Shown piece after piece: positions 21,224-29,180 of a DNA stretch of 35,242 nt. The notes below the pieces were generated by a model, which was given only the letters and a program-made list of their open reading frames with translations, made no database searches and had not been told where the DNA came from. The stretch lies in NCBI GenBank assembly GCA_937976305.1, contig CALJSB010000072.1, positions 1 through 35,242 on the forward strand, in the 5' to 3' direction. Position numbers and translations under genes: made by a program. Every line of letters begins with the position of its first letter. The first letter of the stretch is position 1. The stretch comes from an uncultured Acidimicrobiales bacterium (GTDB taxonomy: Bacteria; Actinomycetota; Acidimicrobiia; Acidimicrobiales; SZUA-35).

Positions 21224-21925
21224 TCAGCGGGGCCCGGCTTGGGTGAATTGCGTCCCCGGCGGATCGACGGCCCAGGGGGCTTCGGCGTTCCATTGATCGT
21301 CGAAAATGAGCTCTGACATCGGGCGTCGGCGTACCGGCCCATGCTTGCCTTGTGGCTTGCCCAGCGGAATGGTGGCCGCGATCTCGAACTCGTCCGGGAT
21401 GCCACAGAGGGCCCGAAGCTCGTCGTTGACCGGGCCGTGCCAGCCGGTGAGTACACCGCCATATCCCAGGCCGCGTGCGGCGAGCAGCAGGTTCTGGCAT
21501 GCCGGATACACCGATGCACCATCGATCAGGGCGTTGTGGCGCACCTTCAAGCACGGCAGGACCACCACCGGTGTCTCCTCGAAGTGGTCGACAAAGTGTT
21601 GCATGGTCGCCGCCATCCGAGCCTTGGGACTGTTCTCGACCGCACCGGAGCCGGCGCCATATCCGTCCGCTTGACGCTTGTCGTTCCAACCCTTGCGAAA
21701 GCTCTCGCCGAGCAGCGCCTTCGCCTGGGTCGCGACAGGGCCATCGCGCAGGACAAGAAAGCGGAAGTTCTGCCGGTTCGACCCCGTGGGGGCCCGGGTC
21801 GCAGAAAACAGGATTGTGGCCAGGTCGTCGTCGGGGATGGCCTCGGGTCGGTAGCGGCGAATCGCTCGAGTGGTCGTCAGCCCCTCGATGAGCTCAACAG
21901 GCTCAGACAGCCCTGACTCAGACAT
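21224..21925 (-). CDS. Nitroreductase family protein
   Basis: A 233-residue FMN-dependent oxidoreductase of the nitroreductase family. The N-terminal TTRAIRRYRPEAIPDDDL and the RAPTGSNRQNFRFLVL loop bind FMN phosphate and ribityl groups. The helix NLLLAARGLGYGGVLTG and a C-terminal IPLGKPQGKHGPVRRRP are typical. It starts within the 3' end of the SDR gene (8-bp overlap, 21918-21925) and so is co-translated with it. Such enzymes reduce nitroaromatics, quinones or enones; the true substrate is unknown. Confidence 0.93.
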   Translation of the reverse strand: MSESGLSEPVELIEGLTTTRAIRRYRPEAIPDDDLATILFSATRAPTGSNRQNFRFLVLRDGPVATQAKALLGESFRKGWNDKRQADGYGAGSGAVENSPKARMAATMQHFVDHFEETPVVVLPCLKVRHNALIDGASVYPACQNLLLAARGLGYGGVLTGWHGPVNDELRALCGIPDEFEIAATIPLGKPQGKHGPVRRRPMSELIFDDQWNAEAPWAVDPPGTQFTQAGPR

Positions 21926-22727
21926 TTTGCGCCATCATTCCGCCATCAACGACAAGCACGGCGCCGTTCATGTACGACGATGCCGGGAGCAAGAAGTTGA
22001 GCATGCCGTGGGCAACCTCTTCGGGATCGCCATAACGGCCGACCGGCACCCGACGACGAGCGAACTTGTCTTTGTGCTCGTCAGGTATCTCTGCCGTCAT
22101 GCCGGTCCGGATCGGGCCTGGGCAGACGCAGTTGACGGTCACGCCGCGCCGGCCGAGTTCAACAGCAAGACTCTTTGTCAGCCCGATCACGCCATGCTTC
22201 GACGCCGTGTATGCGCTGATGCCTGGGGTCGCACCCAAACCCTCGGTCGAAGCGACGTTGACGATGCGTCCCTCGCCGTTGCGAGCGAGATCCTCGAGGC
22301 AGGCTCGAATGGTCAGAGTGTGGGCCGTCAGATTGATCTCAACCGTTCTGGCCCATGCCGCGTAGTAGTCGTCGTCGTTGCTGTCGATCGGACCCGCCAT
22401 GCTGACGCCAGCGTTGTTGACCAGGAGGTCGATTGGACCAAAGGCATCTCGCACCTCGTTGATTGCCCGCTCAACTGCTGCTTGGTCCGAAACGTCGGTT
22501 GCGATGGCGACAGCCTCTCCCCCGGCAGCTGCGATCTCGGCCGACAGTTCGTCGATGGCATCGGCTGCCACATCGAGGAGGCCGACCCTCGCCCCTTGAT
22601 CGATGAGCAAACGCGACAGTGCCAGCCCCATTCCGGAGCCGGCACCGGTCACGATTGCAGTCTTGCCCGCGATGGATCGGCTGAACGTGCCGAGCGTGCG
22701 GGTTTTTTGCCCAGTGTTTTGTGCCAC
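21918..22727 (-). CDS. Short-chain dehydrogenase/reductase (SDR)
   Basis: A 269-residue classical SDR. The cofactor loop TGAGSGMG, the DV strand after AIATDVSD, NNAG, the catalytic Ser in NVASTEG, Tyr and Lys in SAYTASKHG, and PGPIRTGM are all present. It ends with the usual NGAVLVVDGG. An acidic residue after strand 2 (LLDV) suggests NAD(H) preference. The start is GTG 22727; TAGCTT lies 6 nt upstream, so this gene and nitroreductase probably form their own leaderless transcript, separate from the conservon that ends 14 nt earlier. Confidence 0.94.
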   Translation of the reverse strand: MAQNTGQKTRTLGTFSRSIAGKTAIVTGAGSGMGLALSRLLIDQGARVGLLDVAADAIDELSAEIAAAGGEAVAIATDVSDQAAVERAINEVRDAFGPIDLLVNNAGVSMAGPIDSNDDDYYAAWARTVEINLTAHTLTIRACLEDLARNGEGRIVNVASTEGLGATPGISAYTASKHGVIGLTKSLAVELGRRGVTVNCVCPGPIRTGMTAEIPDEHKDKFARRRVPVGRYGDPEEVAHGMLNFLLPASSYMNGAVLVVDGGMMAQNV

Positions 22728-22733
22728 GGGGCG

Positions 22734-22739
22734 AAGCTA
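22734..22739 (-). promoter_or_regulatory. -10 element TAGCTT for SDR-nitroreductase
   Basis: TAGCTT on the minus strand, 6 nt before GTG 22727, just after the GTPase stop. Suggests that the metabolic pair is transcribed independently of the conservon. Confidence 0.45.
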
Positions 22740-22741
22740 GC

Positions 22742-23308
22742 TCAGGCGGTGCTTGCCGCCATGGTCATGGCGTGACGCACGAGCCCGACGAGCGTGTCGC
22801 GAACGGCTGCCCGGTGGCGGGCGTCGGTCACGAGCACGGGAATCTCTGGCGAGATGTCGAGCGCTTCGCGAACGTCTTCGGGGTGGTGCCGGAGCACACC
22901 GTCGAACGCGTTGACGGCGACAACGAATGGGACGCCAGCGCGCTCCATGTAGTCGATGGCGGGAAAGCAGTGTTCGAGCCGGCCGGTATCGACGAGCACG
23001 ACAGCACCGATGGCGCCGCGGACGAGCTCGTCCCACATGAAGTGGAAGCGATCTTGGCCGGGCGTTCCGAAGAGGTACAACACAAGCTCTTGGCTCAGGG
23101 CCACACGACCGAAGTCCATGGCGACCGTTGTTGACTTCTTGCCCGTTGCGTCGCCGAGGTCGTCGACTTCCTCACTCTGTTTCGTCATCGCCGCTTCAGT
23201 GGTGAGGGGGTCGATGTCAGAGATGGAGCCAACGAACGTGCTCTTGCCGACGGCGAAACCGCCGGCAACGACGATCTTGACGGGGATTGGGGTTGCAGAT
23301 GCGTTCAT
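22742..23308 (-). CDS. Conservon small GTPase (CvnD-like)
   Basis: A 188-residue Ras/MglA-like GTPase of the actinobacterial conservon type (ATP/GTP-binding protein, CvnD). The P-loop is AGGFAVGKST (15-24), switch II is GTPGQDRF (81-88), and VNAFD (132-136) stands for the base-recognition motif, with Ala-Phe in place of the usual KxD spacing. GKKSTTVAMDFGR holds the switch I Thr. Conservons form a membrane-associated complex resembling a eukaryotic G-protein relay, in which CvnA, B and C act with CvnD. Shine-Dalgarno GAGGAA lies 7 nt before ATG 23308, overlapping the stop of the DUF742 gene. Confidence 0.94.
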   Translation of the reverse strand: MNASATPIPVKIVVAGGFAVGKSTFVGSISDIDPLTTEAAMTKQSEEVDDLGDATGKKSTTVAMDFGRVALSQELVLYLFGTPGQDRFHFMWDELVRGAIGAVVLVDTGRLEHCFPAIDYMERAGVPFVVAVNAFDGVLRHHPEDVREALDISPEIPVLVTDARHRAAVRDTLVGLVRHAMTMAASTA

Positions 23309-23319
23309 GGTCAGATTCC

Positions 23320-23688
23320 TCAGAGAGAATGGAGGCCATCGAGCACCTGCTCGAGGAGGCGAAGGTCGGGTCGGGCAGAGGCGGTCTCGTGTTTCGCAAC
23401 GTGAGTGGCGACATGTCCCTCTTGGACGAGATCGCCGACGAGAACTCGTGCCACTTGGAGATGAATCTTCAGGTGGGCAGAGATCTCAGCCACTGACTGT
23501 GGACTGGCACACAAGGAGATGATCTGGTGCCGTTCCCGCGACTGGGTCCCCAGGGCAGCGTGCCCGGACTCTGTGGTTCGCACCAGCGCTTCCAGCGGGA
23601 GGTCAACAGCAGAACGCGTTCGCCCACCCGTCAGAAGGTAAGGACGAACCCGGAAGGACCGGAAGTTTTCGTCGTTGGATTCGGTCAT
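23320..23688 (-). CDS. DUF742 protein (CvnC-like)
   Basis: A 122-residue DUF742 protein, the third member of the conservon. It has the typical N-terminal VRPYLLTGGRTRS and the winged-helix-like block in which SPQSVAEISAHLKIHLQVARVLVGDL is followed by a GHV turn. DUF742 proteins are cytoplasmic and are thought to bridge the Roadblock protein and the GTPase. The ISAHLKIHLQVARVL segment resembles a helix-turn-helix, but no DNA target is known. It lies 14 nt after the Roadblock gene and 11 nt before the GTPase gene. Confidence 0.92.
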   Translation of the reverse strand: MTESNDENFRSFRVRPYLLTGGRTRSAVDLPLEALVRTTESGHAALGTQSRERHQIISLCASPQSVAEISAHLKIHLQVARVLVGDLVQEGHVATHVAKHETASARPDLRLLEQVLDGLHSL

Positions 23689-23702
23689 CGGTGAAGTTCC
23701 AA

Positions 23703-24125
23703 TCAGGCTGGGAGTGAAGCCTGAAGCTCAGCGCGGAGCTCAGGAGTGAGCACGGCGCCGGTCTTTTCGACCAGCACAGCCATCTCGTAGGCCACGAGGC
23801 CGACGTCGCAGGCGCTCGCAGCCATGACGGCGAGCAGCGAACCATCGCTGATACCCGTCACGAACAGGAAGGCGTTTTCCATCTCGACGATGACCTCGGT
23901 CACCGCTCCGCCGCCGAAGCGGCCGGCGGCGCCGTAGGCCAGACCGATCAAGCCGGATGAGACAGCTGCGAAGCGGTCAACTGAGTCCCGATCGAGCCCA
24001 TGCGAAGCGGCAATGGGAAGTCCGTCAGACGAAACGACTACGGCGTCATTCGCACCGGGAACTCGCTCGACGAAGTTGTTGACGAGCCAATTGACGTTGC
24101 TCGCCTGGGTGCTCATGGCGCTCAT
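23703..24125 (-). CDS. Roadblock/LC7 domain protein (CvnB-like)
   Basis: A 140-residue Roadblock/LC7 protein, the MglB/CvnB-type partner of the conservon GTPase. The fold is visible as VNWLVNNFVERVPGANDAVVVSSDGLPIA, the long helix with RFAAVSSGLIGLAYGAAGRFG, EVIVEMENAFLFVTGISDGSLLAV, and the last helix VGLVAYEMAVLVEKTG. Its start codon overlaps the CvnA stop by 4 bp (ATGA at 24122-24125), so it is translated with CvnA. An internal ATG three codons later is possible. MglB-type proteins act as GTPase-activating or scaffold dimers; that role here is inferred. Confidence 0.94.
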   Translation of the reverse strand: MSAMSTQASNVNWLVNNFVERVPGANDAVVVSSDGLPIAASHGLDRDSVDRFAAVSSGLIGLAYGAAGRFGGGAVTEVIVEMENAFLFVTGISDGSLLAVMAASACDVGLVAYEMAVLVEKTGAVLTPELRAELQASLPA

Positions 24126-26236
24126 GCGTTGTCTCCAAACGGGTTGTTTTCGGTAGTTGAATCGTGAGCCTCTTGAGCGAGGCCCTCGAGTGGTCGGCCC
24201 TTGAGGCCTTCGCGGTAACGGGCAAGCATCGAGCGGATCTCTTCTGGCGAGCGTGAGCTCGCAACAGCGGCTGTAGAGCCGTCTGGGATCCGTCGACCTT
24301 CACTCGTTGGTGCTTTCGACTTGCTCCGGTCTCGCTTGACGAGACCGGTTGGGGTGCGGCTGCCGCCGTCGTCGAGAAGGTTGTCCATTCCCTGGTCGAA
24401 TGCATCGCCGGTGGGGATGGCCTCTTCGAGTTTGGATGGAGCTGGGCCGGGCTGAACGTGTTCAGTCGGTGGCGCCTGCTCGAATGCCGGTGCTTCGGGT
24501 GCAGGCGCATCAAATGCCGGAGCATCGAATGCCGGAGCATCGAACGATGGCATCTCTGCTGATGGGATCTCTGCTGACGGCATCTCGACCGGTGGCATCT
24601 CTGCGGTCGGTATCTCTGCAGACGGCATGTCAAGCGGAGGAAGATCAACCGGGGGCATGTCGACTGGCGGCATGTCGACTGGCGGCATGTCGACCGGCGG
24701 CATTTCGACCGGCGGCAGAGCAGCTGGGGCGATGTCAGCCGACGGCATGTCGGTCGGCGCAAGGCCCTGGAGCTTCGCAAGCGCATCGCTGCCAGCCGGC
24801 TCGGGCATCTCGGCCGCACGATCAGGGGCGATGTCGGGGGCGATGTCGGGGGTAGAGCCACCGATTGGGTTCGCACCACGTTCGGGAACGACTGGCGGAG
24901 TCCATGCGGGCTCTTCGGCCGAGAGGTCGGCTGAACCGAACGGGTTCTCCGACAGTGAAGGAGCAGGGTCGTTGATGACTGGCATGCCCGGGGTGCCGAG
25001 AGCAGCCGGTGCCGTGAGTTGGGCCGGAGCGTACGAACCCGCATCCATTGGGGATGGGGCATCTGGTGCGTCGATCGCAGCGACGCTCATGTCGGGTGCC
25101 GATTCGCCGTGCTCTTGGGGCGCGCCGTGGTCTTGGGGAGCGGCACCAGCGTTGAGCGACGACTGCGGGACTTCGATGATGGCGGTTGTGCCGCCACCGC
25201 TGGTCTGCACGAGTTCGATGCGAACGTCGAGTCGCTGAGCCAGTCGGCCAACCACGATGAAGCCAAGCGAGCGGCTGAGGTTCAGGCCGAGCGCTGGTGG
25301 TTTGGCGATGGTCTGGTTCGCAGCGGCGAGCTGCTCGTCGTTCATGCCAATGCCATGGTCGACGATCGAGATGAGATACGAGCCGTCTGGGTGCGTGGTG
25401 CCGCTGACCTCCACGGGGGCATCCGGTGGTGAGAACTGTGTGGAGTTTTCCATCAGTTCCGAGAGAAGGTGAGCAAGGTCGACGGCGCTCGCTGCTGCGA
25501 TGTCGCACTCTTCGACGGCGTGCAGCTGCACGTGTCGGTAGTCCTCGATCTCGGACATGGCGACTCGGAGCACATCAGCGACCGCAACTGGTCCACCACG
25601 ACGACGAGCTGACTCGGCGCCGGCCAGAACGAGGAGGCTCTCGGCATTGCGTCGCATGCGAGTTGCGAGGTGATCGAGACCGAAGAGCTGCTCGAGGCGC
25701 TCAGGATCTTCTTCCGCTGACTCGAGTGTGTCGATGAATTCGATCTGACGATCGAGCAGGGTTTGATTCCGGCGAGCCATGTTGATGACGATCTCGCTCA
25801 CGCCCTTGCGGATGAGTGTCTGTTGCTCGACAGCGACGTTCGTCGCCGCCGCCTGTACGTCGTTGAGGGCGCCGGCGAGCTCGCCCAGCTCGTCGTTCTG
25901 CTCGAACGTGATCGGCTCGAAGTGTGTCTCACCGGCATTGTTGGAGCGAAGCGCATCCACCAACCGGGGCAGACGGTTGTCGGCCAGGTCTCGGGTGGCG
26001 GCGGTGATTTCCTCGACAGGGTCGGCGATCGTCCGTTGCACCAAGAAGCCGACGGCGGCCGTCAGGATGACGCCGGCAATCGCGATGATGCCAAGGGTGC
26101 GGACATCGCCGGCAAGATTCTCTTGAGCGCCATTCACACTCAGCAGCAAGCCATAAAGGGCGATGCACACCAGAACCACCAAGGGTGGCACGGCGATGGC
26201 GATCAATTTTGCACGCAAACTCAGATTTTGGAACAT
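24122..26236 (-). CDS. Conservon sensor histidine kinase-like protein (CvnA-like) lacking a large sensor domain
   Basis: A 704-residue membrane protein of the CvnA type. TM1 (about 10-33) and TM2 (about 48-68) are joined by only about 14 residues, so the large extracytoplasmic nitrate/nitrite-sensor-like domain found in many CvnA proteins is missing. A HAMP-like segment (70-135) and dimerisation helices follow, with LDHLATRMRRNAESL (H189) at the usual His position. The HATPase domain has ELMENSTQFSPP (N264), DHGIGM (293-298) and LGLNLSRSLGFIVVGRLA. Residues from about 360 to the end are low complexity, with a run of Pro-Pro-Val-Asp-Met type repeats at about 500-590 and a basic, Gly/Ser/Arg-containing end. 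ATG 26236 was chosen because it gives the basic N-terminus before TM1, with an AAGGA close upstream. Confidence 0.9.
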   Translation of the reverse strand: MFQNLSLRAKLIAIAVPPLVVLVCIALYGLLLSVNGAQENLAGDVRTLGIIAIAGVILTAAVGFLVQRTIADPVEEITAATRDLADNRLPRLVDALRSNNAGETHFEPITFEQNDELGELAGALNDVQAAATNVAVEQQTLIRKGVSEIVINMARRNQTLLDRQIEFIDTLESAEEDPERLEQLFGLDHLATRMRRNAESLLVLAGAESARRRGGPVAVADVLRVAMSEIEDYRHVQLHAVEECDIAAASAVDLAHLLSELMENSTQFSPPDAPVEVSGTTHPDGSYLISIVDHGIGMNDEQLAAANQTIAKPPALGLNLSRSLGFIVVGRLAQRLDVRIELVQTSGGGTTAIIEVPQSSLNAGAAPQDHGAPQEHGESAPDMSVAAIDAPDAPSPMDAGSYAPAQLTAPAALGTPGMPVINDPAPSLSENPFGSADLSAEEPAWTPPVVPERGANPIGGSTPDIAPDIAPDRAAEMPEPAGSDALAKLQGLAPTDMPSADIAPAALPPVEMPPVDMPPVDMPPVDMPPVDLPPLDMPSAEIPTAEMPPVEMPSAEIPSAEMPSFDAPAFDAPAFDAPAPEAPAFEQAPPTEHVQPGPAPSKLEEAIPTGDAFDQGMDNLLDDGGSRTPTGLVKRDRSKSKAPTSEGRRIPDGSTAAVASSRSPEEIRSMLARYREGLKGRPLEGLAQEAHDSTTENNPFGDNA
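24470..24745 (-). repeat. Pro/Met/Asp five-residue repeat region in CvnA tail
   Basis: Tandem 15-bp units, clearest at 24654-24715 where GGCATGTCGACTGGC recurs with few changes on the plus strand. They encode PPVDM, with relatives PSAEI, PTAEM and FDAPA on either side. The DNA identity of the central copies suggests recent expansion. The segment should be an extended, acidic, disordered linker. Confidence 0.85.
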
Positions 26237-26312
26237 GGTCCTTCTCACAGCGGGAGGTGATCTCCGACTCCATCGGCGGCTCTTGCCCAACCTTGAGCTA
26301 CCGTTTCGGGCC
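26237..26312. promoter_or_regulatory. Divergent promoter region between CvnA and DUF4388 genes
   Basis: A 76-nt region that must hold promoters for the conservon (minus) and the DUF4388 gene (plus). On the plus strand TACCGT (26299-26304) is 8 nt before GTG 26313. I could not place a convincing -10 for the minus strand. The close divergent arrangement suggests joint control. Confidence 0.5.
26299..26304 (+). promoter_or_regulatory. -10 element TACCGT for DUF4388 gene
   Basis: TACCGT, 8 nt before GTG 26313. Consistent with a leaderless start and with GTG 26313 rather than ATG 26334. Confidence 0.4.
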
Positions 26313-27011
26313 GTGGACCATCAAGGCGCGATCATGAACGGATCTTTGGCGGAGCTACCTCTTGGCCGGCTGCTCGAACGGCTTGCTGCCGAGCGGTTGA
26401 CGGGGGTTGTCCGTGTGAGCAACGGCAGCCACATTTGGTTCGACGATGGGGCTGTGTATCTGGCGGAGAATGAGGCGAGCGCTCGGCTCGAGTCAGTTCT
26501 CTACGGAAACGGGGTCACTCCAGAAAAGCAGATTCGCCAGATGCTCGACGAGCAGACGAACGTGGCGGCTTCGCTCGTGGGGGCTGACCCTGATGCTGAA
26601 GCGATGCTCAGTCGACTCGTGCACGAGTTCAATCTCACGGTGCTTTTCGAGCTGGTGGTTCCGTCTGAGCACACATTCGAAGTTGAGCATGGCCCGGTGC
26701 ACGCCGTTGGCCCTCACTTCGCCGAACCTGTCGACGATTTGGTCGTCCAGGCCGAGCGTCGCCTCGAGATCTGGAAGCAGATCGCCACACGAATTCCGTC
26801 AGTCGACGTCGTTTTCAAGCTGTCGTCGTCGCTGCCGGACGAAACCGACGAGCGCGTCGTCACATCAGATGAGTGGCGTTACCTGTCGCTTCTCGACGGC
26901 CACACGAGCGTTGCGTCCGTGATTACCCAGACGGGCGAAAGTGCATTCCGGGTGTGCTCGTCGCTGTACCGGCTGTTGCTCGAAGGATTGCTCGAGGAGC
27001 CAGGGGCCTAG
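26313..27011 (+). CDS. DUF4388 (PATAN-type) domain protein
   Basis: A 232-residue protein with an N-terminal DUF4388 domain: GSLAELPLGRLLERLAAERLTGVVRVSN and HIWFDDGAVYLAEN are the family core. The domain is common in bacterial signalling proteins and is linked to two-component, GTPase and gliding-type systems. A middle region (about 70-140) is helical, and the C-terminus (WRYLSLLDGHTSVASVI ... RVCSSLYRLLLEGLLEEP) looks like a winged helix. Soluble. Divergent from the conservon by 76 nt and convergent with the XRE regulator, with which it shares a CTAG at the stops. A role as accessory or regulator of the conservon is inferred from position only. Confidence 0.85.
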   Translation: MDHQGAIMNGSLAELPLGRLLERLAAERLTGVVRVSNGSHIWFDDGAVYLAENEASARLESVLYGNGVTPEKQIRQMLDEQTNVAASLVGADPDAEAMLSRLVHEFNLTVLFELVVPSEHTFEVEHGPVHAVGPHFAEPVDDLVVQAERRLEIWKQIATRIPSVDVVFKLSSSLPDETDERVVTSDEWRYLSLLDGHTSVASVITQTGESAFRVCSSLYRLLLEGLLEEPGA

Positions 27012-27607
27012 GCGCCAGAAGTCTGAGCAGAGGTCTGAGAAATTGACGCTGCGATGGCGTCGATGAGCTCGACGACCTCGTGGTAGCTCAGCGACAAGTG
27101 CTGCATGAACAGCACGGGTAGCTCGTCGTCTTTGGTGTCGAGGAGCGAGGCCAGCAGCGGAAACTCACTGCGGCGTAAGAACACCGGCTGACCGACATCG
27201 AGGCCGCGCATGGTGCGCAAGCTGCCAGCGATCGAACGCACGAGGTACTCGTTTGCTTCTGCTGGTCGATCGTCGATCGGCGAAAGGTCGATGGACATCC
27301 ACCCCAGCTCGAGCGTCTTGGCTTGGAGATCGATACGAGGGGGGATTCGCGGCAGATAGGGACGGCTCTCGAGACGGCTTGGATCGACGCCATAGAGCGC
27401 ACCCATGTCTTCGAGTAGCTCAGGACGCGGTGAACGCAGTCCGGCCTCGTACATGCCAAGCTCGCGCAGGTCGATTCCGAGCTCGATGGCGGCGGCCTCA
27501 GCCGAGAACTGGACGCGGCGCCGTGCTCCCTCGAGCGCTCGGCCCAGTGGAACCGTCTTTTTCGAGGTCGCAGTGTCGATTGTTGAGGTGTGCAGTGATG
27601 CCAACAT
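27008..27607 (-). CDS. XRE-type helix-turn-helix protein
   Basis: A 199-residue protein with an N-terminal XRE/Cro-C1-type HTH at about residues 21-80 (LGRALEGARRRVQFSAEAAAIELG ... RELGMYEAGLRSPRPELLEDMGALYGVDPSRL). The C-terminal 100 residues are alpha-helical with no family I recognise; DLSPIDDRPAEANEYLVRSI and HEVVELIDAIAASI are candidate dimerisation segments. ATG 27607 has Shine-Dalgarno GGAG 6 nt upstream (27617-27614) and is preferred over ATG 27625. The stop codon overlaps that of the convergent DUF4388 gene. It probably regulates neighbouring genes; the target is unknown. Confidence 0.85.
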   Translation of the reverse strand: MLASLHTSTIDTATSKKTVPLGRALEGARRRVQFSAEAAAIELGIDLRELGMYEAGLRSPRPELLEDMGALYGVDPSRLESRPYLPRIPPRIDLQAKTLELGWMSIDLSPIDDRPAEANEYLVRSIAGSLRTMRGLDVGQPVFLRRSEFPLLASLLDTKDDELPVLFMQHLSLSYHEVVELIDAIAASISQTSAQTSGA

Positions 27608-27613
27608 GATGAT

Positions 27614-27617
27614 CTCC
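27614..27617 (-). promoter_or_regulatory. Shine-Dalgarno GGAG deciding the XRE start
   Basis: GGAG on the minus strand, 6 nt upstream of ATG 27607. It lies inside the longer frame that would start at 27625, so 27607 is favoured. Confidence 0.55.
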
Positions 27618-27662
27618 GTGGCCATAGATACGGCGCCACACGTTGGTCACCTGAGGCGATTG

Positions 27663-27676
27663 CCCTCGAATGAGGG
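27663..27676 (-). terminator. Short hairpin downstream of gltD
   Basis: CCCTC (27663-27667) and GAGGG (27672-27676) form a 5-bp stem with a GAAT loop, 26 nt after the gltD stop. There is no T-run, so it is at best a weak terminator for gltBD. Confidence 0.3.
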
Positions 27677-27701
27677 GTTTGGCCTAGGAATCCTGACCCC
27701 G

Positions 27702-29180
27702 TTAGACCAGAGGGCGGTCTGTGGGGCGCACAGGGGACGGGAGAAGCGTCTCCCCCATCAGCTGCTTGTCGACCGCTGCTGCACACGCTCGGCCCTCTGC
27801 GATGGCCCACACGATCAGGCTCTGCCCTCGACCCATATCGCCGCATGCGTAGACGCCATCGACTGACGTCGCCCACTCAGTGCTCCGAACGACGTTGCCG
27901 CGGTCGTCGAGATCGACGCCGAGTTGATCAAGCACGCTGGTCTTTTCGGGACCAACGAACCCCATGGCCAACAAGACGAGGTCGGCTTCCATCTCGAAGT
28001 CGCTCCCGGCAACCTTTTCGAAGCTGGGACGACCGTCAACGACGATGGTCTCGACTTCGTGACCGACGAGCGTGGTGACCTTGCCGTCTTCACCGCGGAA
28101 CTCAGTGGTGCTCACCGAGTAGACGCGCTCGCCGCCCTCTTCATGGGCCGATGACACGCGATGCATGAGCGGCCAGGTGGGCCACGGTGTTGATTCGGCA
28201 CGCACATCGGGCGGACGAGGCATGATCTCGAACTGGTGAACGCTGCGAGCATTTTGACGATGGGCGGTGCCGAGGCAGTCAGCTCCGGTGTCGCCTCCAC
28301 CGATGATGATGACGGCCTTGCCTTCCGCAGAGATCGGGTGCTCTTCAAGTGCACCCTTGGCGACCAGGTTTGCCGGTGGCAAATACTCCATGGCCTGGAA
28401 GATCCCGTCGAGTTCACGACCGGGAATCGGCAGATCCCGCCACGCGGTGGCGCCACCAGCCAGAATCACGGCGTTGAACTGGTCTTGCAGGTCAGAGACC
28501 GGAATCGACTGTGGATCGTCTGCCGGGCCACCGATGTAGGCGTTGGTCGTGAAGATGGTGCCTTCGGCCCGCATCTGGTCGAGGCGACGGTCGAGAATGC
28601 GCTTCTCCATCTTGAACTCGGGGATTCCGTACCGCAGCAAGCCACCGATCTTGTCGGCCCGTTCGTAGACGGTGACGTCGTGGCCGGCTCGGGTGAGCTG
28701 TTGGGCCACGGCAAGGCCCGCTGGTCCAGATCCAATGACGGCGACGCTCTTGCCGGTCTTCTTCGACGCCATGACGGGCGTGACCCAACCTTCTTCGAAC
28801 GCCCGCTCGATGATCGCGACTTCGACGTTCTTGATGGTGACGGCTTCGGTGTGGATGCCGGCCACGCAGGCCCCTTCGCAGGGCGCAGGGCAAAGTCGGC
28901 CGGTGAACTCCGGGAAGTTGTTGGTGGCGTGGAGGCGCTCGATGGCATCCTCCCAGTTGTCCCGGTAGACGAGGTCGTTCCAGTCTGGAATCAGGTTGCC
29001 GAGGGGGCAGCCGTTGTTGCAAAACGGGATGCCACAGTCCATGCAGCGGCCCGCCTGATCTCGCAACACGTGTTCGTCGATCGGCTCGTAGACCTCGTTC
29101 CAGTCTTTCAGCCGAACCGGCACAGGGCGTCGCTCAAAACCCTGTCGGTCGTGCTTGAGAAAGCCTCGTGGGTCACCCAT
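27702..29180 (-). CDS. gltD: Glutamate synthase (NADPH) small subunit
   Basis: A 492-residue FAD- and NADPH-binding subunit that passes electrons from NADPH to the large subunit for glutamate formation. The N-terminal Cys motifs for two 4Fe-4S clusters are intact: C46, C49, C54, C58 ([14 protein letters not shown]) and C97, C101, C105 ([10 protein letters not shown]). The FAD fold has [15 protein letters not shown], and the NADPH fold has [15 protein letters not shown]. The C-terminal [18 protein letters not shown] segment closes the FAD site. Its start lies inside the gltB 3' end (8-bp overlap), so the two subunits are translated in step. Confidence 0.97.
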   Translation of the reverse strand: MGDPRGFLKHDRQGFERRPVPVRLKDWNEVYEPIDEHVLRDQAGRCMDCGIPFCNNGCPLGNLIPDWNDLVYRDNWEDAIERLHATNNFPEFTGRLCPAPCEGACVAGIHTEAVTIKNVEVAIIERAFEEGWVTPVMASKKTGKSVAVIGSGPAGLAVAQQLTRAGHDVTVYERADKIGGLLRYGIPEFKMEKRILDRRLDQMRAEGTIFTTNAYIGGPADDPQSIPVSDLQDQFNAVILAGGATAWRDLPIPGRELDGIFQAMEYLPPANLVAKGALEEHPISAEGKAVIIIGGGDTGADCLGTAHRQNARSVHQFEIMPRPPDVRAESTPWPTWPLMHRVSSAHEEGGERVYSVSTTEFRGEDGKVTTLVGHEVETIVVDGRPSFEKVAGSDFEMEADLVLLAMGFVGPEKTSVLDQLGVDLDDRGNVVRSTEWATSVDGVYACGDMGRGQSLIVWAIAEGRACAAAVDKQLMGETLLPSPVRPTDRPLV

